Origin: Kineosphaera sp039812485
GTDB taxonomy: Bacteria; Actinomycetota; Actinomycetes; Actinomycetales; Dermatophilaceae
Length of the DNA: 15,039 nucleotides
Direction: 5' to 3'
NCBI GenBank assembly: GCA_039812485.1
Contig: JBDIAP010000094.1
Coordinates: 1-15,039 of the forward strand
Part shown: in pieces, positions 5,208 through 11,659 of the stretch
Numbering within the stretch: position 1 is the stretch's first letter
How the letters are laid out: each line of letters starts with the position of its first letter
Notes under the pieces: model-generated
What the model saw: only the letters and a program-made list of their open reading frames with translations
Database searches by the model: none
Told to the model about the DNA's origin: nothing
Made by a program: the position numbers and the translations under genes

Positions 5208-6461
5208 ATGACGGACACGACCGACTCGACGGTGCGGCTGTTGCGGCTGCTGACGCTGCTCCAGCAGCACGCGGTGTGGACCGGTCCGGAGCTCGCCGAG
5301 CGACTCGATGTCAGCGTGCGAGGCGTGCGTCGTGACGTCGCGCGGCTGCGCGAGTTGGGCTATCCCGTGCACTCCGAGCGCGGGCTGGGCGGCGGGTACC
5401 GGCTGGCGGCCGGCAAGGCGATGCCGCCGCTGGTGCTCGACGACGACGAGGCGGTCGCCGTCGCGGTGAGCCTGAGCCTGGCGGCCGGCGGCACGGTCTC
5501 CGGGGTGGAGGAGGACGCGGCGCGCGCGCTCGCCAAGCTCGATCAGGTCGTGCCGGCGCGGCTGCGGGAGCGCATCGACGCCGTGCGGGCGGCGACCGTG
5601 CGCGTCGGTGCCGGGGTCACGCCCGTCGACGCGCAGGTGCTCACGACGCTCGCGCGGGCCTGTCGCGACGGGGTGCAGGTGAGGTTCGGCTACGAGCGCG
5701 CGGGCGCCGGCTCGCCGCACCGTGAGTCGAGCGCGTCGAGCGCCCCCGAGCCGACCGCGCTGGCTGCCCCAGAGTCCAGCGAGTCCAGCGAGTCCAGCGG
5801 GTCCAGCGGGTCCGGCGCCCCGGAGTCCAGCGGGTCGGGTGCCCCGGAACCGAGCCCGTCGAGTGCCCCCGAGCCGAGGGGGTCGGGTGCCCCGGAGTCG
5901 AGCGCGCCGGGTGCCGCCGAGCCGAGCGCGTCGATCGAGGGTCGGCCCGGCGCGACGGGAGGTGCCGGTCGCGTCGAAGGCCCGGGCGCGCGGGGCGCCG
6001 ACGCCGTGCCGGAGCGGCGCGTCGAGCCCTACCGTCTCGTGGCGACGGCGCGGCGCTGGTATCTCTTCTCCTTCGACCTCGACCGCGACGACTGGCGGGT
6101 CTTCCGGCTCGACCGGATGCGTGACGTGCGGGCGACGACGTGGCGATTCACCGCTCGCGAGGCGCCCGACGCGGTCGAGCACGTCACGCGCGGGATCAGC
6201 CGATCGGTCTACCGGCACGACGTGGCGGTCCGCGTGCGCGCGCCCGCCGACCAGGTGGGGGATCGTTATGGGCCGACGATCGCGCAGCTCGAGCCCGAGG
6301 GTGAGGGTGCCTGCCTCATGCGGATGGGCGGCGACCAGCTCGACGTCATCGCGTCCTATCTGGCGTTCCTCCCGTGGGAGTTCGAGGTCGTCGGGCCGCA
6401 CGAGCTGGCCCAGGCCGTGCGGGAACTCGGGCAGCGGATGGTGCGGGCGGCCGAGGGCTGA
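5208..6461 (+). CDS. WYL-domain transcriptional regulator (YafY type) with low-complexity insertion
   Basis: The product is 417 residues; YafY-type regulators are usually about 310-330. Residues 8-65 are a winged helix (LLRLLTLLQQ, then WTGPELAERLDVSVRGVRRDVARLRELGYPV and GGYRL). The WYL domain starts near 138 and contains RRVEPYRLV (270-278), WYL (284-286) and WRVFRLDRM (296-304). A C-terminal WCX-like part runs from about 335. WYL domains sense small ligands or nucleic acids and the proteins act as DNA-binding regulators. About 100 residues at 165-268, rich in Ser, Gly, Ala, Pro and Glu, interrupt the WYL domain between VRFGYERAG and ERRVEPYRLV, which are normally joined by a short turn. 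The likely targets are its own gene and the divergent DinB-like gene. Confidence 0.88.
   Translation: MTDTTDSTVRLLRLLTLLQQHAVWTGPELAERLDVSVRGVRRDVARLRELGYPVHSERGLGGGYRLAAGKAMPPLVLDDDEAVAVAVSLSLAAGGTVSGVEEDAARALAKLDQVVPARLRERIDAVRAATVRVGAGVTPVDAQVLTTLARACRDGVQVRFGYERAGAGSPHRESSASSAPEPTALAAPESSESSESSGSSGSGAPESSGSGAPEPSPSSAPEPRGSGAPESSAPGAAEPSASIEGRPGATGGAGRVEGPGARGADAVPERRVEPYRLVATARRWYLFSFDLDRDDWRVFRLDRMRDVRATTWRFTAREAPDAVEHVTRGISRSVYRHDVAVRVRAPADQVGDRYGPTIAQLEPEGEGACLMRMGGDQLDVIASYLAFLPWEFEVVGPHELAQAVRELGQRMVRAAEG
5736..5930. repeat. 24-bp and 9-bp tandem repeats inside the WYL-domain gene
   Basis: Two 24-bp units (5736-5759, 5760-5783) are followed by three 9-bp units related to TCCAGCGGG (5784-5810). 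Five more 24-bp units follow (5811-5834, 5835-5858, 5859-5882, 5883-5906, 5907-5930), of the type TCGGGTGCCCCGGAGTCGAG plus four bases. All periods are multiples of three, so the frame is kept, and the encoded repeat is SGAPESSS/SAPEP-like. Confidence 0.9.
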
Positions 6462-6463
6462 TC

Positions 6464-6480
6464 GCGCTGCCCGGCAGCGC
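6464..6480. terminator. Hairpin between convergent WYL and GntR genes
   Basis: A perfect 7-bp stem GCGCTGC/GCAGCGC with a 3-nt loop lies 2 nt past the WYL regulator stop, in the 54-bp gap between convergent genes. It could serve both directions. It has no T-run. Confidence 0.55.
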
Positions 6481-6515
6481 CCCTCGCGACGAGGACGCCC
6501 GGACAGCCCCGTCGC

Positions 6516-6896
6516 TCACGATCCGGCGAGGGCCTCGTCGAGGGCTCGGGCCAGGGTCTCGTCGTCGGCGCCGAGAAGGCGGGCCCCCTCGACATACGTG
6601 CGCGCGAGGTCGGCGAGGCGGGCGCGGCGCTGCGCCGCCGTCAGGGCGTGCTGCGGTGCGGTGACCCTCGTGCCGGCGCCGCGGGCGGTGCGCACGAGAC
6701 CTTCGCTCTCCAGCTCGCGGTAGGCGCGGGCGACCGTGCCCGTGGCGAGCGCGAGATCGGCCGCGAGCTGGCGCACCGGGGCCAGCCGAGTGCCCTCGGC
6801 GAGTACGCCCGCCGTGATGAGGGTGGCGAGTTGGCGTCGCAGCTGTTCGTAGGGGGGCGTCGGGTCGGCGGGGTCGATGCGCACGGAGGCGTTCAC
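6516..6896 (-). CDS. GntR-family regulator, short YtrA-type
   Basis: The 126-residue product begins at a GTG (6896). It has a GntR winged helix at residues 13-78: PPYEQLRRQLATLITAGVLA, LAPVRQLAADLALATGTVARAYRELESEGLV and ARGAGTRV. Only a short helical tail of about 45 residues follows, which places it in the YtrA subfamily rather than FadR, HutC or MocR. YtrA-type repressors usually sit at the head of an operon with ABC-transporter genes. Here none is adjacent: downstream is the convergent WYL gene, so it is an orphan. The GTG start is supported by GGAG 6 nt upstream and by alignment of the domain's N-terminus. A plus-strand-divergent hydrolase gene begins 308 bp upstream. Confidence 0.88.
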   Translation of the reverse strand: MNASVRIDPADPTPPYEQLRRQLATLITAGVLAEGTRLAPVRQLAADLALATGTVARAYRELESEGLVRTARGAGTRVTAPQHALTAAQRRARLADLARTYVEGARLLGADDETLARALDEALAGS

Positions 6897-6902
6897 GGCA
6901 GA

Positions 6903-6906
6903 CTCC
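6903..6906 (-). promoter_or_regulatory. Ribosome-binding site of the GntR-type gene
   Basis: GGAG on the minus strand, 6 nt before the GTG at 6896. It supports that GTG as the start. Confidence 0.55.
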
Positions 6907-6928
6907 AGTCGCGGGAGGGTGCGCGGGA

Positions 6929-6953
6929 TGTCTTGTGTCGAAGAACAAGGACA
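6929..6953. promoter_or_regulatory. Imperfect inverted repeat in the gntR leader
   Basis: TGTCTTGT (6929-6936) and ACAAGGACA (6945-6953) pair as 8-bp arms with one bulged base around an 8-nt spacer. The repeat lies between the promoter and the start codon of the GntR-type gene, a plausible autoregulatory site. Confidence 0.4.
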
Positions 6954-6972
6954 ACCGCATCCTGGCATCTTT

Positions 6973-7001
6973 TGTATCAATGAGGCAAGACGCAATGACA
7001 A
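6973..7001 (-). promoter_or_regulatory. Promoter of the GntR-type gene
   Basis: On the minus strand TTGTCA (6996-7001) and GATACA (6973-6978) are separated by 17 bp, a good sigma-70-type match. It lies in an AT-richer stretch about 80 bp upstream of the GTG start. The predicted leader is about 70 nt. Confidence 0.6.
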
Positions 7002-7192
7002 GAATATCCGCGACTCGAGTGTCCTCGCGCCCGACGTCGTGCGGCCCGGGCGGGTGGAGGGGCCGGACACTCCGACGACCGCGACCGCGCTGCTGATCCG
7101 GCCTTCGAGCGCGAGGGCCACCGCTCGAGCGGGGACGGGGCGGCTCGCCGCGGCTTCGGACTCCAGGCGGACTCCCTGGCGTGCCGTCCCCA

Positions 7193-7198
7193 TAGGCT
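7193..7198 (+). promoter_or_regulatory. -10 hexamer TAGGCT of a probable leaderless gene
   Basis: TAGGCT fits TANNNT and ends 6 nt before the ATG at 7205. No ribosome-binding site is seen. Confidence 0.6.
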
Positions 7199-7204
7199 GG
7201 GGAC

Positions 7205-7750
7205 ATGCTGCTCTACGAGGGTGACCCCCACCGGGTGGCCTCGCTCCTGCCGGGCCGGGGTTATACGCCGAACGCGCCGCTGCTGCACTACACCCGACGC
7301 TGTCTGCGGGACCAGGGGTGGACCGTGCGGGAGCACTGGTGGTCGCGCGGGCAGGCGATGGAGTCCGGGCCCGCGGCGCAGGAGGCGATCGACTTCGTCG
7401 AGGGCGCCGGGGAGCCCCTGATCCACCTCGTCGTCGGCAAGTCGCTCGGCACCCTCGCCGCACCGGTCGCCGTCGAGCGCGGCCTGCCCGCGATCTGGTT
7501 CACGCCGCTGTTCCCGGAGCCGACCGTGCGAGCGGCGATCGACAACACCCTCGAGCCGACCTTGCTCGTCGGCGGCAGCGCCGACGAGACCTGGGACCGC
7601 GCCGTCGCCGACGCGAGCCGCTGCCAGGTGCACGAGGTCGGGGGTGGCAACCACTCCCTGGAGATCCCCGGTTCGGTGCACCAGTCGCTGCGGGTGCTCG
7701 ACTCGGTCATCCGCCGCGTCGACGACTTCATTCGCGGCCTGGAACACTAG
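7205..7750 (+). CDS. Small alpha/beta-hydrolase-like protein
   Basis: This 181-residue protein has a recognisable hydrolase triad layout: nucleophile elbow G78-K-S80-L-G82 after the strand PLIHLVV, acid candidate D127 in LLVGGSADETWD, and H150 in VGGGNHSLEI. It is shorter than typical alpha/beta hydrolases and lacks a cap domain, resembling the small Tex30/KANL3-like or dienelactone-hydrolase-like group. No signal peptide is present, so it should be cytosolic. The substrate is unknown. The ATG at 7205 is 6 nt after TAGGCT and appears leaderless. The GxSxG and His motifs make the fold likely; a catalytic role is inferred. Confidence 0.75.
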   Translation: MLLYEGDPHRVASLLPGRGYTPNAPLLHYTRRCLRDQGWTVREHWWSRGQAMESGPAAQEAIDFVEGAGEPLIHLVVGKSLGTLAAPVAVERGLPAIWFTPLFPEPTVRAAIDNTLEPTLLVGGSADETWDRAVADASRCQVHEVGGGNHSLEIPGSVHQSLRVLDSVIRRVDDFIRGLEH

Positions 7751-7786
7751 CCGCGGGCTGGAGCACTAGCCGCGGCCTAGCCGCGG
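7739..7786. repeat. Tandem repeat across the hydrolase stop codon
   Basis: CTGGAACACTAGCCGCGG (7739-7756) is repeated as CTGGAGCACTAGCCGCGG (7758-7775). A third copy of CTAGCCGCGG follows at 7777-7786. The first TAG ends the hydrolase gene. The palindrome GGCCGCGCGGCC (7785-7796) follows and may act as a terminator stem. Confidence 0.75.
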
Positions 7787-7960
7787 CCGCGCGGCCTCGG
7801 ACTGGGCCGGCGCCCGCGCCGTGAGGCCACCGGGCCGCTGCGGGACACGAGCGGCGCGTGCGACCTGCTCCTCGACGGGCGGCTGCTGTGCCGGGCTGAC
7901 GACGGCTTCGTGCTCGGTTTCGGCGGGTGACCCGTGTGTCGCCGAGCGCCTCGCCGTGGC

Positions 7961-8362
7961 TCAGGCCTCGGCGAGCGCCTTGATCTTCGTCAGGGTGTCC
8001 TGCAGGCCGGCGCGCACGGCGTCGGGCTCGGCGCGCTCGCTGCGAATGCGCACGATGAGCCGCGAGCCCTCGCCCTCGGGGTCGACGTCGAACGTGCCCT
8101 TGTAGGCGTGGCGCCCGCCGACCGACCCCCACGAGAAGGTGCGGCCGGGCTTGTCGACGCGGGTCCACGCCTGGCCGGTGACCTGCACCTGGGTGCCGTC
8201 GCCGAGGATGGGACAGGCCGTCACCTCCACAGCCCCGTCGCCGATCTCCTCGGCGCTGGTCAGGCGCGGCATGTAGCTGGGCAGGTGCTCCACGTCGGCC
8301 AGGTAGTCGAACAGGCGGCCTGGGGGCACGGCGATCGAGACGGAGTCGGTGTATTCGGCCAT
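7961..8362 (-). CDS. SRPBCC-family protein (polyketide cyclase/START-like)
   Basis: The 133-residue protein has the usual SRPBCC start (YTDSVSIAVPPGRLFDYLADVEHLPSYMP), central strands and a long C-terminal helix (DAVRAGLQDTLTKIKALAEA). This helix-grip fold binds hydrophobic ligands in an internal cavity; members range from cyclases to ligand carriers, and this protein's ligand cannot be named. It is cytosolic, with no signal peptide. The ATG at 8362 gives the standard N-terminus. No Shine-Dalgarno is visible; TAAACC ends 6 nt upstream, so it may be leaderless. A cre-like LacI-family operator (8374-8387) overlaps the predicted promoter. It is divergent from glyQS. Confidence 0.82.
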   Translation of the reverse strand: MAEYTDSVSIAVPPGRLFDYLADVEHLPSYMPRLTSAEEIGDGAVEVTACPILGDGTQVQVTGQAWTRVDKPGRTFSWGSVGGRHAYKGTFDVDPEGEGSRLIVRIRSERAEPDAVRAGLQDTLTKIKALAEA

Positions 8363-8373
8363 GCGCTTGGTTT

Positions 8374-8387
8374 ACCAAACGTTTTCA
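8374..8387 (-). promoter_or_regulatory. LacI/CcpA-type (cre-like) operator upstream of the SRPBCC gene
   Basis: On the minus strand the sequence reads TGAAAACGTTTGGT, close to the TGAAAACGTTTTCA form of LacI/GalR-family operators with central CpG: the left half is perfect, the right half degraded. It sits 12-25 bp upstream of the start codon, a position that would block a leaderless promoter. Also nearby is TTGGT-TT-ACCAA (8367-8378). Confidence 0.5.
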
Positions 8388-8482
8388 CGCGGTTCACGGG
8401 ACTTCGGTCCCAGGGGTGCGTCACGCTGCCGCAGTACGCGCGCACGCCCGGGTCGCGCGCGAGGAGCGCCTCCGGGCCCCGG

Positions 8483-8488
8483 TAGCCT
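8483..8488 (+). promoter_or_regulatory. -10 hexamer TAGCCT of glyQS
   Basis: TAGCCT fits TANNNT and ends 6 nt before the second of two adjacent GTG codons (8492 and 8495). It predicts a leaderless mRNA starting at 8495, which leaves no room for a T-box leader. Confidence 0.55.
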
Positions 8489-8494
8489 GACGTG

Positions 8495-11400
8495 GTGCTG
8501 ACCATGCAAGACGCGCTGCGCCGACTTTCCGACTACTGGACCGAGCGCGGCTGCCTCACCTGGCAGCCCTTCAACACCGAGGTCGGGGCGGGCACGATGA
8601 ACCTCGCGACCGTCCTTCGGGTCCTCGGCCCCGAGCCGTGGGACGTCGCCTATGTCGAGCCGAGCGTCCGGCCCGACGACTCCCGCTACGGGCAGAACCC
8701 GAACCGCCTGCAGACCCACACGCAGTTCCAGGTCATCCTCAAGCCCGAGCCGGGCGACCCGCAGGAGCTCTATCTCGGCAGCCTCGAGGCGCTCGGCATC
8801 GACCTGGCCGCGCACGACGTGCGCTTTGTCGAGGACAACTGGGCGCAGCCCGCGATCGGCGCGTGGGGGCTGGGGTGGGAGGTCTGGCTCGACGGCATGG
8901 AGATCACGCAGTTCACGTATTTCCAGCAGGTCGGCGGGCAGGACCTCGACCCGATCCCGGTCGAGCTCACCTACGGCATGGAGCGCATCCTCATGGCCGT
9001 GCAGGGGGTGACGCACTTCAAGGACATCGTCTATGCGACGAAGGCCGACGGGTCGGTCGTCACCTACGGCGAGGCGTTCGGCCAACAGGAATACGAGATG
9101 AGCCGCTACTACCTCGACGACGCCGACGTCGAGACGAGCCGCACGCTCTATGAGTCGTATGTCGCCGAGGCGACGCGCATGGTGCAGGCGCGGCTGCCGG
9201 TGCCGGCGCACTACTTCATCCTCAAGTCGAGCCACGCGTTCAACGTCATGGACGCTCGCGGCGCGATCAGCACGACGCAGCGGGCGCAGGCGTTCGGCAC
9301 GATGCGCCGGCTCATGCGCGACACCGCGGCGCTGTGGATCGAGCGGCGCACCGAGCTGGGGTTGCCGCTGCTCAAGGAGGTCCCCGAGCCGGTCGTCGAG
9401 CTGCCGGACGTGCCCGCGGAGCTGCCACAGGGGCCGGCGACGTTCGCGGTGGAGATCGGCGTCGAGGAGCTGCCGCCGCACGTGCTGCCCGCGACGATCG
9501 AGCAGGTGCGCGAGGCGGTGCACAGCCGGTTGGCGGCGAGCCGGCTGGAGCACGGCGCGATCGGTGTCGACGGCACACCGCGGCGCATCGTCGTCACCGT
9601 CGCCGATGTCGCTGCGCGGGAGCCGGATTCGACGGAATACCGCAAGGGTCCGAAGTGGGCGGCCGCGTTCGACGCCGACGGCAACCCCACCAAGGCGCTG
9701 CAGGGCTTCATGCGCGGGCAGGGCGTCGAGGCCGACGCCGTCGAGCGCGTCGAGATCGGCGGCCACGAGCACGCCGCCGTCGCGACCACCCGCCTCGGGC
9801 GCGGGGCGCTCGAGGTGCTCGGCGAGGTCGTCGCCGAGACCGTCACCGGGCTGCGCGCCGAGAAGAACATGCGCTGGTCCGATCCCGACCTCAGCTTCAG
9901 TAGGGCGATCCGCTGGCTCGTCGCGCTGTGGGGGCCGGTCGTCGTGCCGGTCGCGGTGTCGCGGCTCGTCGCCGGGCGCACGACATACCTGCAGCGGACG
10001 ACCGGTGGGCAGGAGTCGGCGGTGCGCTCGGACGGGGCACTGCTCGGCGCGGTCGAGGTGGCCGACGCCGACGAACTGCTCGCGACGATCGGGCGCGGCG
10101 GCATCGACCTCGTGACCGAGCAGCGGCGGGCGGCTGTCGTCGAGCAGGCGGTCGCGCTGGCCGCGGGCGTCGGCGGGGTCGTCGACGTCGCCGGCGAGGC
10201 GGCGCTCGTCGACGAGATCACCAACCTCGTCGAAGATCCGCACGGGGTGCTCGGGCATTTCGACGAGCGCTACCTCGAGCTGCCCGACCGGGTGCTCGTC
10301 ACCGTCATGCGCAAGCACCAGCGCTACCTGCCGGTGCGCGACGCCGACGGGGCGCTCATGCCGCACTTCGTGACGATGGCCAACGGCTTCTGCGACGACG
10401 ACGTCGTGCGCGCCGGCAACGAATCGGTGCTGCGGGCGCGGTATGAGGACGCGCTGTTCTTCTGGAATGCCGACCTGGAGGCCGAATCGGTCGAGCAGTT
10501 CGTGCCGGGGCTGGAGGCGTTGACGTTCGAGCAGCGACTCGGGTCGGTGGGGGAGCGGGCGCGGCGCATCGCCTCCGTGGCCGCGCGGCTCGCCGACCGG
10601 GTGGGGCTGGCCGAGGCGGAGCGCGACACCCTCACGCGGGCGGGGCAGCTCGCGAAGTTCGACCTGTCGACGCAGATGGTCGTCGAGATGTCGTCGCTGG
10701 CCGGGTTCGTCGCGCGTGAATATGCGCTGCGCAAGGGCGAGACGCCGGCCGTGGCCGACGCGCTCGCCGAGATGGAGATGCCGCACACGAGCGCCGACCC
10801 GGTGCCGGCGTCGACTCCGGGGGCGTTGTTGGCGCTGGCGGACCGGTTCGATCTGCTCGCGGCGATGTTCGGGCTGGGGGCCAAGCCGACCGGCTCGTCG
10901 GACCCGTTCGGGCTGCGGCGCGCGGCGCTGGGGGTCGTGCGGATCCTGCGGGAGAAGCCGTCGTTGGGGCTGAGCGTGCGCGACGGCCTGGAGGATGCGG
11001 CGGCGCGGCTGCGCGAGCAGGGCGTGGCGTGCGAGCCGGCGGCCCTGGACGCGGCGGAGGAGTTCACGATCGGGCGCTTCGCGCAGCTGCTGCGCGACGA
11101 GGGCGTGTCGGCGGATGTCGTGTCGGCGGTGCTGCCGTCGGCGGGGCGGCCTGGGGTGGCCGATGGCCACGTGGCGGCGCTGGCGGCGCTGGCTGCGGAT
11201 GCGGACTTCCGGTCGCTCGTCGAGGCGATTGTGCGGATCACGCGGATCGTGCCCGCGGGCACCGAGGCTGGGTATGACGCGGCGCTGCTGGTCGAGCCTG
11301 CCGAGGCCCAGCTGGCGCGGGGGGTCGACGCGACGCCGATTGCCGAGGACCTGGCGTCGTTTGCGTCCGGGCACGCGCCGCTCGTGGCGCCGATCGCGAC

Positions 11401-11533
11401 GTTCTTCGACGACATCCTCGTGATGGCCGACGATCCGGCGCTCAAGGCCGCGCGGCTGGGGCTGTTGGCGACGATCGTTGACAAGGCGCCCGCGGGGTTG
11501 GACTGGAGGGCCGTGGACGCGGCGACTGCTTAG
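8495..11533 (+). CDS. glyQS: Glycine-tRNA ligase, fused alpha and beta parts (bacterial type)
   Basis: A single chain of about 1012 residues joins both parts of the bacterial alpha2beta2-type glycyl-tRNA synthetase. The first ~290 residues match GlyQ: YWTERGCLTWQPF, VGAGTMN, LGPEPWDVAYVEPS, RYGQNPNRLQTHTQFQV, QELYLGSLEALG, RFVEDNW, WEVWLDGMEITQFTYFQQVGG. The GlyS-like part starts near residue 318 (FAVEIGVEELPPHVLP) and includes MRWSDPDLSFSRAIRWLVAL, LEDPHG-type and MRKHQRYLPV segments, HD-like region, and the usual end FFDDILVMADDPALKAARLGLLATI. It charges tRNA-Gly with glycine in the cytosol. THTQF replaces HYYQF of the E. coli GlyQ motif. Start: GTG 8495 fits the leaderless promoter; GTG 8492 and ATG 8504 are alternatives. 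Most actinobacteria use the unrelated single-type alpha2 GlyRS instead. Confidence 0.95.
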   Translation: MLTMQDALRRLSDYWTERGCLTWQPFNTEVGAGTMNLATVLRVLGPEPWDVAYVEPSVRPDDSRYGQNPNRLQTHTQFQVILKPEPGDPQELYLGSLEALGIDLAAHDVRFVEDNWAQPAIGAWGLGWEVWLDGMEITQFTYFQQVGGQDLDPIPVELTYGMERILMAVQGVTHFKDIVYATKADGSVVTYGEAFGQQEYEMSRYYLDDADVETSRTLYESYVAEATRMVQARLPVPAHYFILKSSHAFNVMDARGAISTTQRAQAFGTMRRLMRDTAALWIERRTELGLPLLKEVPEPVVELPDVPAELPQGPATFAVEIGVEELPPHVLPATIEQVREAVHSRLAASRLEHGAIGVDGTPRRIVVTVADVAAREPDSTEYRKGPKWAAAFDADGNPTKALQGFMRGQGVEADAVERVEIGGHEHAAVATTRLGRGALEVLGEVVAETVTGLRAEKNMRWSDPDLSFSRAIRWLVALWGPVVVPVAVSRLVAGRTTYLQRTTGGQESAVRSDGALLGAVEVADADELLATIGRGGIDLVTEQRRAAVVEQAVALAAGVGGVVDVAGEAALVDEITNLVEDPHGVLGHFDERYLELPDRVLVTVMRKHQRYLPVRDADGALMPHFVTMANGFCDDDVVRAGNESVLRARYEDALFFWNADLEAESVEQFVPGLEALTFEQRLGSVGERARRIASVAARLADRVGLAEAERDTLTRAGQLAKFDLSTQMVVEMSSLAGFVAREYALRKGETPAVADALAEMEMPHTSADPVPASTPGALLALADRFDLLAAMFGLGAKPTGSSDPFGLRRAALGVVRILREKPSLGLSVRDGLEDAAARLREQGVACEPAALDAAEEFTIGRFAQLLRDEGVSADVVSAVLPSAGRPGVADGHVAALAALAADADFRSLVEAIVRITRIVPAGTEAGYDAALLVEPAEAQLARGVDATPIAEDLASFASGHAPLVAPIATFFDDILVMADDPALKAARLGLLATIVDKAPAGLDWRAVDAATA

Positions 11534-11646
11534 CGATGTTCGAGGCGGGCGCAGCTCATCAGCAATCCCGGGTCTCGCCCGACTGTTGCAGCCACGGTGG
11601 CGCCGGGCTGTAGCCGCTTCGTATCTGAGACCCCTTTTGGCGGAAC

Positions 11647-11652
11647 TATTCT
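11647..11652 (+). promoter_or_regulatory. -10 hexamer TATTCT of hsdR
   Basis: TATTCT fits TANNNT and ends 7 nt before the ATG at 11660, suggesting a leaderless hsdR mRNA. No clear -35 or ribosome-binding site is seen. Confidence 0.55.
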
Positions 11653-11659
11653 GAGTGAC

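Larger units (their letters stand above)
6897..7204. other. Intergenic region between gntR-like and hydrolase genes
   Basis: The 308-bp divergent gap holds an AT-richer island at about 6930-7012. This carries the gntR promoter and an inverted repeat. About 180 bp of ordinary GC-rich sequence follows, in which I see no gene, and then the hydrolase -10 box at 7193. Confidence 0.6.

Noticed and set aside
7781..7930. Short plus-strand frame ending DLLLDGRLLCRADDGFVLG, in phase with the hydrolase
   Set aside because: It is separated from the hydrolase by two in-frame TAG codons and lacks its own convincing start. It may be a gene remnant but cannot be supported as a gene.
8400..8494. T-box riboswitch before glyQS
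   Set aside because: No T-box consensus or specifier stem is seen, and the -10 box at 8483 leaves no leader. T-box control of glyQS is a Firmicutes feature.
11534..11659. Terminator after glyQS
   Set aside because: Only 4-bp stems (11569-11581) and a distant 7-bp inverted repeat (GGGTCTC/GAGACCC, about 50 nt apart) were found; too weak to call.
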